Source: DASPKM01 sp963817075 (GTDB lineage: Bacteria; Bacteroidota; Bacteroidia; Chitinophagales; Chitinophagaceae). Taken from it: 64,000 nucleotides of DNA. Position 1 is the stretch's first letter. Each line of letters opens with the position of its first letter. Below the pieces are notes generated by a model. It did not search any database, had not been told where the DNA came from, and worked only from the letters and a program-made list of their open reading frames with translations. Where the stretch lies: contig CAWFMT010000002.1 in assembly GCA_963817075.1 (NCBI GenBank), positions 62,001-126,000 on the forward strand, given 5' to 3'. The translations under genes were made by a program, and so were the position numbers. Shown piece after piece: positions 54,644-63,972 of the stretch.

Positions 54644-56047
54644 ATGTCTCAAGAGGAAAACAAAATATACAAGGTCCCTGATCCTTATCCTCTCACTATT
54701 ATTGGATTATTTGCAGCCCTGGGTCCGCAGGCAATCAATCTTGGACTATCTGTTGGCGCTGGAGAGACGATGCTGATCCCGAATTTGGCTTCTATCGGCG
54801 CAACCAATTTATTCTGGATAATCATTGTATCGACTGTTATTGAAACCGTCTTTGTTTCCGAATGTTTGAAATATAGTATTCTCACCGGGCGGTCATTCTT
54901 TTCTATGACGCGCGACATTCCTCCTGGCGGTGCATTCTGGCCCTGGTTCTGGGCAATCAGTTCATTGATAACCTTCGCCTGGCCATTCTGGTTAGGAGGG
55001 GCAGCCAGTGCCATGTTCAAGCTCACGAATACAGGCACATATTATATATGGTGTGCAGCTGCGCTTGTATTGATCCTGGTATTATTTATTTTTTCATCCA
55101 CCATTTACAAAAATCTCTCTAGGATTTTCCAGATTGTGATGCTGATAAATATTATCACAGTTGTGGTACTTGTTGTTTTAATTGCCGGCCCCGATGATTA
55201 TAAAACTGTAGCATGGGGTTATCTGAATTTCGGAACTGCAAAACCAGAAGGAGAGGTTTCGTGGAAATTAGTAGCTGCTTTATTTAGTCAGCCCGGTGGC
55301 AGTTTAATGTGGGTTAGCTTCTGGGTGATTGAAGCAGGGTGGGGTATGGGTAAGTATGCCGGAAGAGTTACTGGCGTGCTGCGTCCTCCTGAAAAGATCA
55401 ATACCGGCATTTTGAAATGGGATGAGTTCAATCCAGCAGAAGTAAAAAAGATGAAAGGCTGGTTGAAGATCAGCAATTGGAGCATGGTGGTATGGTGGAG
55501 TATTTTAGGCGGAGTAGTGATGACATTTTTGTACGCAATTCTTGGGCATGCGTATTTATATAAGAAAGGAATTGTAGCAAGCGGATTGGATGTGCCTTTG
55601 CAGATCGCCACCATTGTTGGAGGGACGTTTGGACCTATTGCCTTCGGCATCTTCCTGGTATTTATCTTTTTTACTCTGTATGATGCAGGCTTCGGATATC
55701 TCGACACCTATATAGGAAGAACAACTGCAGATGCAGTCGCGGCTACTCCAGCATTAAGAAACAAGAGACCATATCGCTTCTGGTATTTTCTCATTATCAT
55801 CATTGTAATACTGGCAGGGTTCTACCTGGTAACTCTGAGTCAGCCCTATGCACTCTATATATTCGTCACCAATTCTGTTGTCTTACTTCGCGGCATCGGC
55901 GCCATCCAGATCCTCTATATTAATTCAAAACAATTGCCTCAGACATTCCGCCCGAAACGAATTACCAAGTTTATTCTTTGGTTCACGTTTATTAGTGGAT
56001 TGATTCTTTTTGTGGTTGGTATGTGGTCGCAGTTGCAAGGGGGATGA
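54644..56047 (+). CDS. Nramp-like membrane transporter
   Basis: Start set at ATG 54644 (MSQEENKIYKVPDPYPLTI); in-frame sequence upstream is part of the repeat element. The 467-residue protein has about eleven membrane helices. The first helix region GPQAINLGLSVGAGETMLIP resembles the distant Nramp-type proteins that have G-P-x-x-I and G-x-G-E in place of the D-P-G-N metal site, so divalent-metal transport cannot be assumed. IEAGWGMGKYAGRVTG and FTLYDAGFGYLDTYIGRT are further conserved-looking helices. Substrate unknown. A decayed copy of its last 30 codons occurs at 63883-63972. Confidence 0.65.
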   Translation: MSQEENKIYKVPDPYPLTIIGLFAALGPQAINLGLSVGAGETMLIPNLASIGATNLFWIIIVSTVIETVFVSECLKYSILTGRSFFSMTRDIPPGGAFWPWFWAISSLITFAWPFWLGGAASAMFKLTNTGTYYIWCAAALVLILVLFIFSSTIYKNLSRIFQIVMLINIITVVVLVVLIAGPDDYKTVAWGYLNFGTAKPEGEVSWKLVAALFSQPGGSLMWVSFWVIEAGWGMGKYAGRVTGVLRPPEKINTGILKWDEFNPAEVKKMKGWLKISNWSMVVWWSILGGVVMTFLYAILGHAYLYKKGIVASGLDVPLQIATIVGGTFGPIAFGIFLVFIFFTLYDAGFGYLDTYIGRTTADAVAATPALRNKRPYRFWYFLIIIIVILAGFYLVTLSQPYALYIFVTNSVVLLRGIGAIQILYINSKQLPQTFRPKRITKFILWFTFISGLILFVVGMWSQLQGG

Positions 56048-56290
56048 AATAATTTCAGAAGTTGTTGCAAATAAGCAAAGCTAAGATCTTCAACTTGGCT
56101 GTATCTGAAATTGGAAGGACATCAGCATCTTCTCTCCAGACAAAATTTGTAATAAAGACAATCAAACTGTGAGCAATTACTATATGCAGAATGCATCAGG
56201 TTTTAAGCGACTTAAACTTTAATCCATTTAAAGACTGGCATTGGTATTGTGCGAGTCAATTACGTCTTCCCCTTGTTTAAAATATCAATC

Positions 56291-57474
56291 ATGAAACAGC
56301 AATCAAGAGAAGAACAGTTCTTTATGTCTACAGAAGAGCCTGAGGATATACAAGTGGTGCGAACAACAGATGAATTCATTTACGATCACCTCGGCAAGCG
56401 CTATATTGATTTTAATTCGGGCTGGTGTGTGGGAAACCTGGGCTGGGGAAGAAAAGAAATACGATCAAAAATAAACGTCTGCAAAAATACCCGACTATAT
56501 AGCTCCGGATTACCACTATCAAGGGCTGGGTGGACCTTGCTGAATTGTTGGCGTCCATTGCTCCGGGTGAACTGCAAAAAAGTGTTCGTGCTACTGGCGG
56601 TACCGAAGCGGTGGAAGCGGCTATGCAAATAGCCATGTTGTATACAGGGAGAACAAAATTCCTTTCTGTGGAAGGAAGTTATCACGGCAACTCTATAGGT
56701 ACTTTAAGTATTGGCACTTCAGAAAACAGGGAGCAGTTCAAAAACCTTTTGCCGAATTGTATAAAAATCAAGCCTCCGCTGGATGATAAAGCTGCCGATA
56801 AGGTAGAAGCCAGATTGAAGAATAAAGACATTGCTGCGCTGATAATGGAGCCGGTCATCTGCAACCTGGGTGTAATGATACCGGAGCATGCATTTATGAA
56901 AAGTATAAGTGCTTTGTGCCGGCGTTATGGAACACTGCTGGTGATGGACGAAGTAGCCTGCGGTTTTGGAAGAACGGGAAAGCTGTTTGCCTGCGAGCAT
57001 TTTGAAATACAGCCAGATGTTCTTTGCCTCGCTAAAGCCATTACCGGAGGATATGCGCCTATGGGCGCCTGTATGACTACGGCAAAGATCGCCAGCAAAG
57101 TGCTGAAGAATGGATTCCAGTTTTATTCTACTTATGGCTGGCATCCTTTGGCGGTAGAAGCTGCGATCGCCAACATTCGTTATTGGAAAAAAAACAAGGA
57201 AAAAATACTCCGCAACGTTACAGCCCTAAGCCAGTGTTTTACCGACAGGCTCAGTCAAATGAAATTTAAGAAAGGCGCTACCCTGCGCATCTTAGGACTG
57301 GCTATCGGTATAGAAGTTAGCGATGCAAAGTATGCTGATCGCATTCAGCAAAAAAGCCTGAAAAAGGGACTACTGTTCACTACCCAGGAAAATACACTCA
57401 CTCTTTTTCCACCACTTACCACGAGGCAGGCAATAGCTGAAGAAGGATTGGAAATATTGGAGAGTTGTTTATAA
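56291..57474 (+). pseudogene. class III aminotransferase disrupted by clustered indels
   Basis: A PLP aminotransferase of the acetylornithine/4-aminobutyrate type, in two frames. The first part runs from ATG 56291 through FNSGWCVGNLGWGRKEI; the second resumes around 56527 with GWVDLAELLASIAPG and continues to 57474 with YHGNSIGTLSIG, MDEVACGFGRTGK and CLAKAITGGYAPMG (PLP lysine). Read with small corrections, the join gives LQKYPDYIAPDYHYQGW, a normal family stretch. It needs three changes: one base missing near 56474, one near 56492, one extra at 56526. Everything else is intact. Either a recent pseudogene or sequencing errors. It lies after a 243-bp gap with nothing recognisable. Confidence 0.75.
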
Positions 57475-57487
57475 GTGAAAAAGAAAT

Positions 57488-58591
57488 TTATGAAATTTTA
57501 AAAACCACTAACACTGTACAGCCGGCTCCAGGTGAAGATTCGATTATTGCCTGACCGTTATAGAGCTCTGCCCGACCCATGATGTTAGCTAGTCCAATAC
57601 CTTTCCTTTTTGCTTTTACATCAAACCCCTGGCCGTTATCTTCGATAAGCAGGATAAGATTGAAATAATTTTGAGTGAGCCGAATTTGAATAACAGAAGC
57701 GGAAGCATATTTAAGAATATTGTTCAACTGTTCCTGAATAATTCGGTAAATGGTCACTTTGAGACCTCCGCTCAGGCTGTTTTCATTCAGACCGGTAATT
57801 TCCAGTTTCACATGTTCCCCTTTTACGAAGGGAATATTTTTGATCAAGCCTTCAATGGATTCCTTCAAACCGATCTGCTTTAATGAAGGAGGGGTTAATG
57901 AGTGTGACAGACGCCTGATCTCTTCTATGCAGTAATTAACCGATTCCTTACTTTTTGAAATAATATCCGCCTTAGCTGCATCTTCAGTTCGCAGAAGACT
58001 TAATAATATCTGTACTGTCGCTAGTACCTGGTTGATATTATCATGCAACTCCTTTCCGATCTCTTCACGTTGCTTTTCCTGTCCATCAAGAGTTGCCTTC
58101 ATAATGTTCTTCTGTGCCATAAGCCTGAGATCTTCAATCTCGCGCTCCAGGTGTGCTCTGCGGGTATAATCATTAAGCGAAATAAGAAAAGAAGGCACGC
58201 CCTCATAGTCCATTTTAGCAGCGATTACTTCGATGATGAGCAGCTCACCATTTTTCTTGACATGGGTCACAATATATGGGGGAGGCTTCTCCGTTTGCAA
58301 TGCTTCATTTACCCTGCCATCTAAAGCGGCTCTTTCCGATGGCATACGTAACTGTCGAATATCCAGTCGTAAAAATTCATCTTCAGTATATCCGTACAGA
58401 TTCAATGCTGCTTCATTAACCTTAACAATATGCAGGTGTTTTTGTGTGCAGATTAATTGTGGAAGCGCAGATTTTTGAAATATCAGACGATGAGTAACTT
58501 CACTTTTACGCAGTTCGTTTAGCAAAATTTCATTCTCAAAATCCTCTGTGCGCTTCTTGTTTCTACTGTTATCCTGATCTTTCTTCGACAT
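57488..58591 (-). CDS. PAS-domain histidine kinase (NarL/HisKA_3 type)
   Basis: A 367-residue soluble sensor kinase. Residues about 30-140 are a PAS domain (VNEAALNLYGYTEDEF, then KMDYEGVPSFLISLNDYT), followed by a coiled coil (145-165), a HisKA_3 dimerisation domain with the phosphoacceptor in IGKELHDNINQVL (His183), and an HATPase_c domain (RIIQEQLNNILKYASA, LIEDNGQGFDV, GIGLANIMGRAELYNG). Such kinases usually phosphorylate a LuxR-type response regulator; none is encoded next to it, so it is an orphan here. No membrane segments, so it senses an internal signal. Convergent with the aminotransferase, 13 bp apart. Confidence 0.9.
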   Translation of the reverse strand: MSKKDQDNSRNKKRTEDFENEILLNELRKSEVTHRLIFQKSALPQLICTQKHLHIVKVNEAALNLYGYTEDEFLRLDIRQLRMPSERAALDGRVNEALQTEKPPPYIVTHVKKNGELLIIEVIAAKMDYEGVPSFLISLNDYTRRAHLEREIEDLRLMAQKNIMKATLDGQEKQREEIGKELHDNINQVLATVQILLSLLRTEDAAKADIISKSKESVNYCIEEIRRLSHSLTPPSLKQIGLKESIEGLIKNIPFVKGEHVKLEITGLNENSLSGGLKVTIYRIIQEQLNNILKYASASVIQIRLTQNYFNLILLIEDNGQGFDVKAKRKGIGLANIMGRAELYNGQAIIESSPGAGCTVLVVFKIS

Positions 58592-58687
58592 ATTTTTTGC
58601 GCCACAAAAGTAGGAATGTGCGAATCTTTTTGTCTGCCGGAACTACGCATTTTATGTCACAATCCAGACATCTTGTAACTTTAGAAT

Positions 58688-59590
58688 GTGGTTAATAAAC
58701 AACTTCCAGTATATGATATCGAAAAATTCAGGTATCTGGGTCAGGAGAGTAATTTTTATGCGAACACCTTCAAGGCACATTTAAAACAACATCATCATAT
58801 TATTCTGGCGCCGCATAGACATGATTTTTATGTAGGTATGCTTTTCACAAAAGGAAGTGGAACACATCAGATTGAATTTAATAATTATGATATTAAGCCT
58901 GGGCACGTTTTCATGATCGCTCCGGGAGAAGTACATGATTGGCGCCTCTCAAAAGATATAGATGGTTATATATTTTTTCATACTAAGGAGTATTTTGATT
59001 TGAATTTCACTTATGAAAAGGTGGACGACTATCCATTCTATTGTTGCCTGCGTAATAACCCGTTGATACTTTTAAAAAATAAATCCCACCGGAAAATAAA
59101 TGAAATATTTTCAGAAATCGTTGATGAGTATAAGCGTACTGAGTTACTCAAATTTCAAAAAATTTCTTCGCTATTGAATGTTTTGTATATCGCATTGTCG
59201 AGAATATATTTACCTGATAAGATCCTCCTAAGCAAAAATTTAAACTATTTAGGTAAGTTGAAACAACTTGATCAGCTTATAGAAAAACATTTTATGGAAT
59301 TTAAATATCCAAAGGATTATGCGTTGTTGATGCACATGAGTGAAAAGCACTTAAATAGAATATGTAAAACATGTTTAAATAAAACAGCAACACAGCTTAT
59401 AACAGAACGGATAGTTCTTGAAGCGAAAAGAAGGCTCGCTTTTGCTGAATCTTCCGTTTCGGAAATTGCGGAAGAACTAGGCTACTCCAATAGTTCTTAT
59501 TTTATTCAATTATTCAAAAAGAAAACGGGAAGAACACCTTTTGAATTTATGCAGCAATCTCGCGAGGCCGACCCGAAGGCCAGGATTTGA
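58688..59590 (+). CDS. AraC-family regulator with cupin sensor
   Basis: A 300-residue regulator starting with GTG at 58688. Residues about 25-110 form the AraC_binding cupin (HHIILAPHRHDFYVGML, KPGHVFMIAPGEVHDW), with histidines typical of such pockets. The DNA-binding domain is about 195-290: DYALLMHMSEKHLNRICKTC for the first HTH and VSEIAEELGYSNSSYFIQLF for the second, ending FKKKTGRTPFEF. The target is unknown. It is divergent from the histidine kinase across 96 bp and alone downstream. Confidence 0.9.
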   Translation: MVNKQLPVYDIEKFRYLGQESNFYANTFKAHLKQHHHIILAPHRHDFYVGMLFTKGSGTHQIEFNNYDIKPGHVFMIAPGEVHDWRLSKDIDGYIFFHTKEYFDLNFTYEKVDDYPFYCCLRNNPLILLKNKSHRKINEIFSEIVDEYKRTELLKFQKISSLLNVLYIALSRIYLPDKILLSKNLNYLGKLKQLDQLIEKHFMEFKYPKDYALLMHMSEKHLNRICKTCLNKTATQLITERIVLEAKRRLAFAESSVSEIAEELGYSNSSYFIQLFKKKTGRTPFEFMQQSREADPKARI

Positions 59591-59759
59591 ATATGAATTA
59601 GAGATCACTTACCATCGCTTATTTTCTTCTTAAACCCTTTGCCATCTGCATTTCATTGAATTCCCAAATAGCTGTATGCATTTAGAATAAAGTTGAGAAG
59701 GGTTGTTGAAACCATGCTTTAAACACCTGGCTCGTGAATCCAGGAAGCTATACAGCACG

Positions 59760-60125
59760 TCATGCTTTTAAAATATAAGCTTCTTTCAACCACCCCAGCA
59801 AATCTTTATCAACCTCTTTTGGAGAAGAAAGCTTGATAGTGTGATGGTACCTATTAGGCGAAGCTTGTTCAACTTTACTCACCCTGGGATTTTTGAGCCT
59901 GCTTTTTAAATGTATTTCCAGGTTGATATATTCTTTCCGGGTGTAAACACCGGCAAATCCAAACCGGTTACCTAAATGGATACTTGTTTTTTTAGGTTCA
60001 ATTTTTAACGGCCCGAATTTTTGCAATTCCTTTATTAGCTTCTCGTATATCGAGGTGACTATAGGGTCTTTGTCTTTTAAATGATCAAGTTCTGTCCATT
60101 CCATTGTCAATACTTTGGTTGCCAA
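59760..60125 (-). CDS. DUF5655 domain protein
   Basis: A 121-residue protein carrying the DUF5655 domain: IEPKKTSIHLGNRFGFAGVY followed by KEYINLEIHLKSRL and a C-terminal HTIKLSSPKEVDKDLLGWL. The family is small, cytosolic and of unknown biochemical role, sometimes attached to restriction-type or HEAT-like proteins. It is 83 bp downstream of a HEAT-repeat gene on the same strand, a pairing seen for such small proteins, but no joint function is shown. Confidence 0.78.
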   Translation of the reverse strand: MATKVLTMEWTELDHLKDKDPIVTSIYEKLIKELQKFGPLKIEPKKTSIHLGNRFGFAGVYTRKEYINLEIHLKSRLKNPRVSKVEQASPNRYHHTIKLSSPKEVDKDLLGWLKEAYILKA

Positions 60126-60208
60126 ATTTGAGAAATCGTCCTATATAGAAAAGGATGTTAGTCGCTATTTAATATAACCAATCCAAACATCCTTATGATC
60201 AATACATA

Positions 60209-60751
60209 TTATCTCGCTGCTTTCTTTAATGCTTGCTGGTATATTTTTTTGATAGCATTATCATCTTCTCTTTTCTCAATCGCTTCAATAGCTGGTATTA
60301 GTTCTTTATTCAATTGGCCTTTGCATTGAATAATTTTACTTAGTGCACCAGCTGTGCTCCATCTGACCACGGTTCCCGGATTTTCGACATTGTCTAATAA
60401 ATTTCGGGCAGCCCTTTTTTGCAATTTCGGGAACAAATGGGCCGTATTAGCGATCACTTTAGCGGATTCCCATTTTACTCTTGGTGCATCGGATTTGAGA
60501 CTATCTATAACAAATTCAAATCCTTTTTCATCGATGATTGCTGCGTTAGTTTTTGAGGCATATTCCATTGATTCAATAATGGTAGCTTTGTTTACCTCGT
60601 TTTCGCTCCTGGCTTTATCTATCAGTTGCTGAATAGAGATTTTATTACCGAGAAGAAGTTCGCTGATTGAAATAACTTTCCCTTTAGCCTTAACATTTTT
60701 GTCATTTAGGATCTCATCAATTATTTCGTATGTGAATGCGGCTTTTGCCAT
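60209..60751 (-). CDS. HEAT/ARM-repeat protein
   Basis: A 180-residue helical protein. From about residue 25 helix pairs repeat in HEAT style: NEVNKATIIESMEYASKTNA, RVKWESAKVIANTAHLF, TVVRWSTAGALSKIIQ and a C-terminal pair IEKREDDNAIKKIYQQALKKA. The V-R/K-W-S/E-A-G/A-K repeat is characteristic of armadillo-like scaffolds, which bind proteins or nucleic acid. No enzymatic motif. Relatives exist as free-standing proteins without known function. Followed by the DUF5655 gene. Confidence 0.78.
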   Translation of the reverse strand: MAKAAFTYEIIDEILNDKNVKAKGKVISISELLLGNKISIQQLIDKARSENEVNKATIIESMEYASKTNAAIIDEKGFEFVIDSLKSDAPRVKWESAKVIANTAHLFPKLQKRAARNLLDNVENPGTVVRWSTAGALSKIIQCKGQLNKELIPAIEAIEKREDDNAIKKIYQQALKKAAR

Positions 60752-60859
60752 AAACTAAAGGTAAAGAAATCAGCTATTGTCCATTGGTCTGAAATTAATC
60801 GAAGGATTCATGAACTGACGAGTATCATAATTAGAATAAGATGCTTTTCAATTTATTGT

Positions 60860-61855
60860 TTAAAGACCCGTCATTCGCTCCATCATTTCGGGATAACGAG
60901 CTCCTTGGATTGTAATCTTTGATGCAGCGTCTTCAATCACACGAAGGTCATCCGTTGTGAGTTCAACATCAGCTGCTCCCAGATTTTCTTCTAACCTGTT
61001 CAACCGGGTAGTACCGGGTATAGGAACGATCCACGGCTTTTGTGCAAGCAGCCACGCTAATGCTATCTGAGCAGGAGTTGCCTTCTTTTCCTTTGCAATT
61101 CTATTGAGCAGATCAACCATTGTCTGGTTCGCCTTACGGTTTTCGATACTAAAGCGGGGAACTGTGTTGCGAAAATCTGAACTATCCAGCTTTGTGGTTT
61201 CATCAATTTTTCCGGTAAGAAATCCCTTACCCAGCGGACTAAAAGGAACAAATCCAATTCCTAGTTCTTCCAGAGTCGGGAAAATCTCCTTTTCAGGTTC
61301 TCTTGTCCAAAGTGAATATTCGCTTTGCAATGCAGCAACAGGTTGAACAGCGTGAGCGCGGCGAATCGTTTTAGCGCCTGCTTCGGAAAGACCAAAATGT
61401 TGCACTTTTCCTTCCTGAATTAAATTTTTAACCGCGCCTGCTACTTCTTCAATAGGTACGCCGGGATCAACGCGGTGTTGGTAATACAGATCAATTACAT
61501 CTACTTTCAACCGTTTTAATGATCCTTCTACAACTTTCTTTATGTGTTCAGGCTGGCTGTTTATAACACTCCACCTGTCCGTGTCGTTAGGCGCAGGTGC
61601 CCAGCCGAATTTTGTTGCAATTACCACCTCTCTACGGAAAGGGGCCAATGCTTCACCTAAAAGTTCTTCGTTTAATAATGGTCCATATACTTCGGCGGTA
61701 TCAAAGAATGTAACACCTCTTTCTACCGCGGCGCGAAGCAGTGTAATCATTTCTTTTTTGTCTTTAGGCGGACCATAAGACCAACTCATCCCCATACAAC
61801 CGAGACCGAGTGCAGATACTTCAAGCCCACTTTTGCCAAGTATTCTTTTTTGCAT
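60860..61855 (-). CDS. aldo/keto reductase (AKR13-like)
   Basis: A 331-residue NADPH-dependent carbonyl reductase, TIM barrel. The catalytic tetrad is readable: Asp and Tyr in FFDTAEVYGP (about residues 51-57), Lys in IATKFGW, His in YYQHRVDP. The NADP-binding end is VPIPGTTRLNRLEENLGA. The opening QKRILGKSGLEVSALGLGCMGMS is typical of general stress/sugar AKRs. Likely reduces small aldehydes. It is 98 bp downstream of the carboxymuconolactone-decarboxylase gene on the same strand, in a group led by an AraC regulator. Confidence 0.93.
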   Translation of the reverse strand: MQKRILGKSGLEVSALGLGCMGMSWSYGPPKDKKEMITLLRAAVERGVTFFDTAEVYGPLLNEELLGEALAPFRREVVIATKFGWAPAPNDTDRWSVINSQPEHIKKVVEGSLKRLKVDVIDLYYQHRVDPGVPIEEVAGAVKNLIQEGKVQHFGLSEAGAKTIRRAHAVQPVAALQSEYSLWTREPEKEIFPTLEELGIGFVPFSPLGKGFLTGKIDETTKLDSSDFRNTVPRFSIENRKANQTMVDLLNRIAKEKKATPAQIALAWLLAQKPWIVPIPGTTRLNRLEENLGAADVELTTDDLRVIEDAASKITIQGARYPEMMERMTGL

Positions 61856-61953
61856 AGACTAATATTTTGATTGTTTGTTTTTCTTTCAAATCACTTTGTA
61901 AAAAGAGAAAATCAAATTCAGGCAAGACCGCGAATTGAATTGTCATCAATTGC

Positions 61954-62805
61954 TTACTCAATTTTTGCATCTTTAAGAATGTTGATCGCATTTGATGTCC
62001 TCGGAAAACCGATATATGGGTAACACTGAATCATTGCGGATATCAACGTTTCTTTGCTGTTTCCAACCTTAAGATTGCCGACAGCATGAGAAGCCATTTG
62101 TCTTTCAGTTCCTCCTAATGTTGCTAAAGCACAGTATATGGTTAATTCTCTTGTTTTGATATCGAGACCTTCTCTGGTATAAAAATCACCAAAGCATGAC
62201 GCGGTAAGCATATCGGGAATGATTATGCCAAATTCACCAGGTAAATCACTCATATTTTTTTTCATACCAGTACCGTAAAGAGGGACTTGCTTTTCCTTTC
62301 CCTTTTCCAATCGTTCATTTTCCTTTACCGTTCCCTTATTTTCCAAAGGCAGTTGAATGTTCCTGGCCTTAAAAACGCTATTAATGGTATCTAAAGCATT
62401 TAAAACTTTGGGATAGCCAATGAATGGAGCTAATTGATAAACAACCTCTCTTATCTCTATCGGTTTAACACCTATGTTTAAGGCTGCATTTGTATGTGCT
62501 TTTAATTGAGGTAATGTTTGATTGGTGGTTAGCGCTGTGATGGTAATCAGTTCTCTGGTTTTGTCATCCAGGTTTCCTGTATAGAATACTTCACCAAAGA
62601 TGAATCGTTGGAGCATACTCATTAATTCCGGATCGGTTGCACTCAAAACTGCAGGAGCATCAAACAGTTCCTGATACTTTTTATTAGCTCGTTCTATCCG
62701 CGTTGTATCGCCAGAATTTTTATTTCCTTGGTTATTCATAATCTGAGCTTTTGTTTCCACCAGGGAAAAAGAAACAATAGTGATTATTAAAAGAATGTGT
62801 TTCAT
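61954..62805 (-). CDS. exported carboxymuconolactone decarboxylase-family protein with two CMD domains
   Basis: A 283-residue protein with a signal peptide (ILLIITIVSFSLVETKAQ). Two CMD/AhpD-like domains: about 75-150 (LDDKTRELITITALTTNQTL, then KAHTNAALNIGVKPIEI, IGYPKVLNAL) and about 195-280 (LDIKTRELTIYCALATLGG, SHAVGNLKVGNSKETL, IGFPRTSNAI). The catalytic C-x-x-C of AhpD is absent, so peroxidase activity of that kind is unlikely; some members are gamma-lactone decarboxylases. Substrate unknown. Its gene starts 27 bp after the AraC regulator and is probably controlled by it. Confidence 0.88.
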   Translation of the reverse strand: MKHILLIITIVSFSLVETKAQIMNNQGNKNSGDTTRIERANKKYQELFDAPAVLSATDPELMSMLQRFIFGEVFYTGNLDDKTRELITITALTTNQTLPQLKAHTNAALNIGVKPIEIREVVYQLAPFIGYPKVLNALDTINSVFKARNIQLPLENKGTVKENERLEKGKEKQVPLYGTGMKKNMSDLPGEFGIIIPDMLTASCFGDFYTREGLDIKTRELTIYCALATLGGTERQMASHAVGNLKVGNSKETLISAMIQCYPYIGFPRTSNAINILKDAKIE

Positions 62806-62832
62806 TGTTATTCTTGATTTAGGTAAGACCTG

Positions 62833-63753
62833 TTAATTAAGTGACCTGTATTCATTGGGTGATTGGCCCACACGTTGCTTAAACAAACGGGTAAAATGCG
62901 ACGGATACCTGAATCCCATTTCATAGGCGATCTCACCGATGGATTTACTACTGTCAAATATTTTGTCTTTTGCAAGGTCTATCACTTTTTCCTGAATATT
63001 TTCTAGCGCAGTTTTTCCAGTTTCCTTCTTCACCAAATCACCGAAATAGTTTGCTGATAAATTAAGTTGCCCTGCGCAATATGCTACAGAAGGTAACCCC
63101 AGGGTTTGCGGTTTATCGGAATTGAAATAATCATCCAATAATTCTTCAAACCTGACCAACACATCCTTGTGAATAATATCCCGAGTTATAAACTGCCGGT
63201 CATAAAAACGAACACAATATTTCAGTAATAATTCAATATTGCTTACAATTAAAGCCTTGCTATGTTTATCAATCGGATGCTCCAATTCATACTGAATTTT
63301 TTTAAAGCACTCTACTGTAACTTCTCTTTCACGATCTGAAAGATGAAGAGCTTCATTTACGTCGTAAGAAAAAAAACTATACCCCTTAATTTGTCTCCCC
63401 AGGGAAGTGCCACGGATCAGGTCAGGGTGAAAGGTGAGTGTCCAACCAGTCGGTTGTAATATTTTCCCATTCCCATCATGCCCAAATATTTGTCCGGGAG
63501 CAATGAAAAGCATAGTCCCGTCTTCGTAATCGTAATGGTGGCGGCCATACCTTAACTCACCACTTTTTCCTTCCTTTAAAAAAATTATATACAGTTCTGA
63601 CAGGGAACGGCCTTCCTCTATTGGTTTTGATTTTGACTGGTCGAGCACACTTACCAATGGGTGCAAGGTCTTTTGGCCTCTTTCAGAGTTGAACTGCGAT
63701 ACCTTCTCTAGTCTTCTGATTTTATCCATAACTACCAGATTAATATGACTCAA
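62833..63753 (-). CDS. AraC-family regulator of the CMD/aldo-keto reductase group
   Basis: A 306-residue regulator. The N-terminal ~160 residues are a cupin-type sensor (RHHYDYEDGTMLFIAPGQIF), then a helical linker (VSNIELLLKYCVRFYDRQF). The DNA-binding region is about 205-306, with PSVAYCAGQLNLSANYFGDL as the first HTH and SIGEIAYEMGFRYPSHFTRL as the second, ending RVGQSPNEYR. It is upstream of, and on the same strand as, the CMD and AKR genes. Such regulators in this position usually respond to aromatic or oxidative signals and activate the linked genes; here that is inference. Confidence 0.91.
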   Translation of the reverse strand: MSHINLVVMDKIRRLEKVSQFNSERGQKTLHPLVSVLDQSKSKPIEEGRSLSELYIIFLKEGKSGELRYGRHHYDYEDGTMLFIAPGQIFGHDGNGKILQPTGWTLTFHPDLIRGTSLGRQIKGYSFFSYDVNEALHLSDREREVTVECFKKIQYELEHPIDKHSKALIVSNIELLLKYCVRFYDRQFITRDIIHKDVLVRFEELLDDYFNSDKPQTLGLPSVAYCAGQLNLSANYFGDLVKKETGKTALENIQEKVIDLAKDKIFDSSKSIGEIAYEMGFRYPSHFTRLFKQRVGQSPNEYRSLN

Positions 63754-63882
63754 AAGTAGACTAAGTATGCTCCCATGTCATCCTTTACAGTTCCAACCTG
63801 TAAAACTGGTAAGTGATTCTGTATTTTGTATAAGCATCCGTTAAGTTTAAGGAGACCTTCACCTAAGAAAATAATAGCTGGA

Positions 63883-63972
63883 TGAATTACGAAGTTTATC
63901 CTCTGATTTACGTCTATCAGTAGATTGATTCTTTTTCTTGTGGGGATGTGGTCGCAGTTGCAAGGAGGATGA
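63883..63972 (+). pseudogene. decayed copy of the 3' end of the Nramp-like gene
   Basis: Ninety bases align codon for codon with the last 30 codons of the transporter gene (55958-56047), with about 14 substitutions (roughly 84% identical). The frame carries the peptide ITKFIL, an internal stop (TGG to TGA), FTS, then ISRLILFLVGMWSQLQGG and the same TGA stop. Upstream similarity ends at 63883, itself a TGA replacing CGA. So a 5'-truncated, mutated paralogue remains here. The rest of 63754-64000 shows nothing else. Confidence 0.82.

Noticed and set aside
54373..54681. Plus-strand open frame before the Nramp-like gene
   Set aside because: Its peptide repeats the same block twice because it reads through two copies of the CGCAAAG element, and it overlaps the true gene start.
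56291..57474. Programmed frameshift in the aminotransferase
   Set aside because: Three separate indels are needed to restore the protein and there is no slippery heptamer with a following structure, so recoding is not a plausible explanation.
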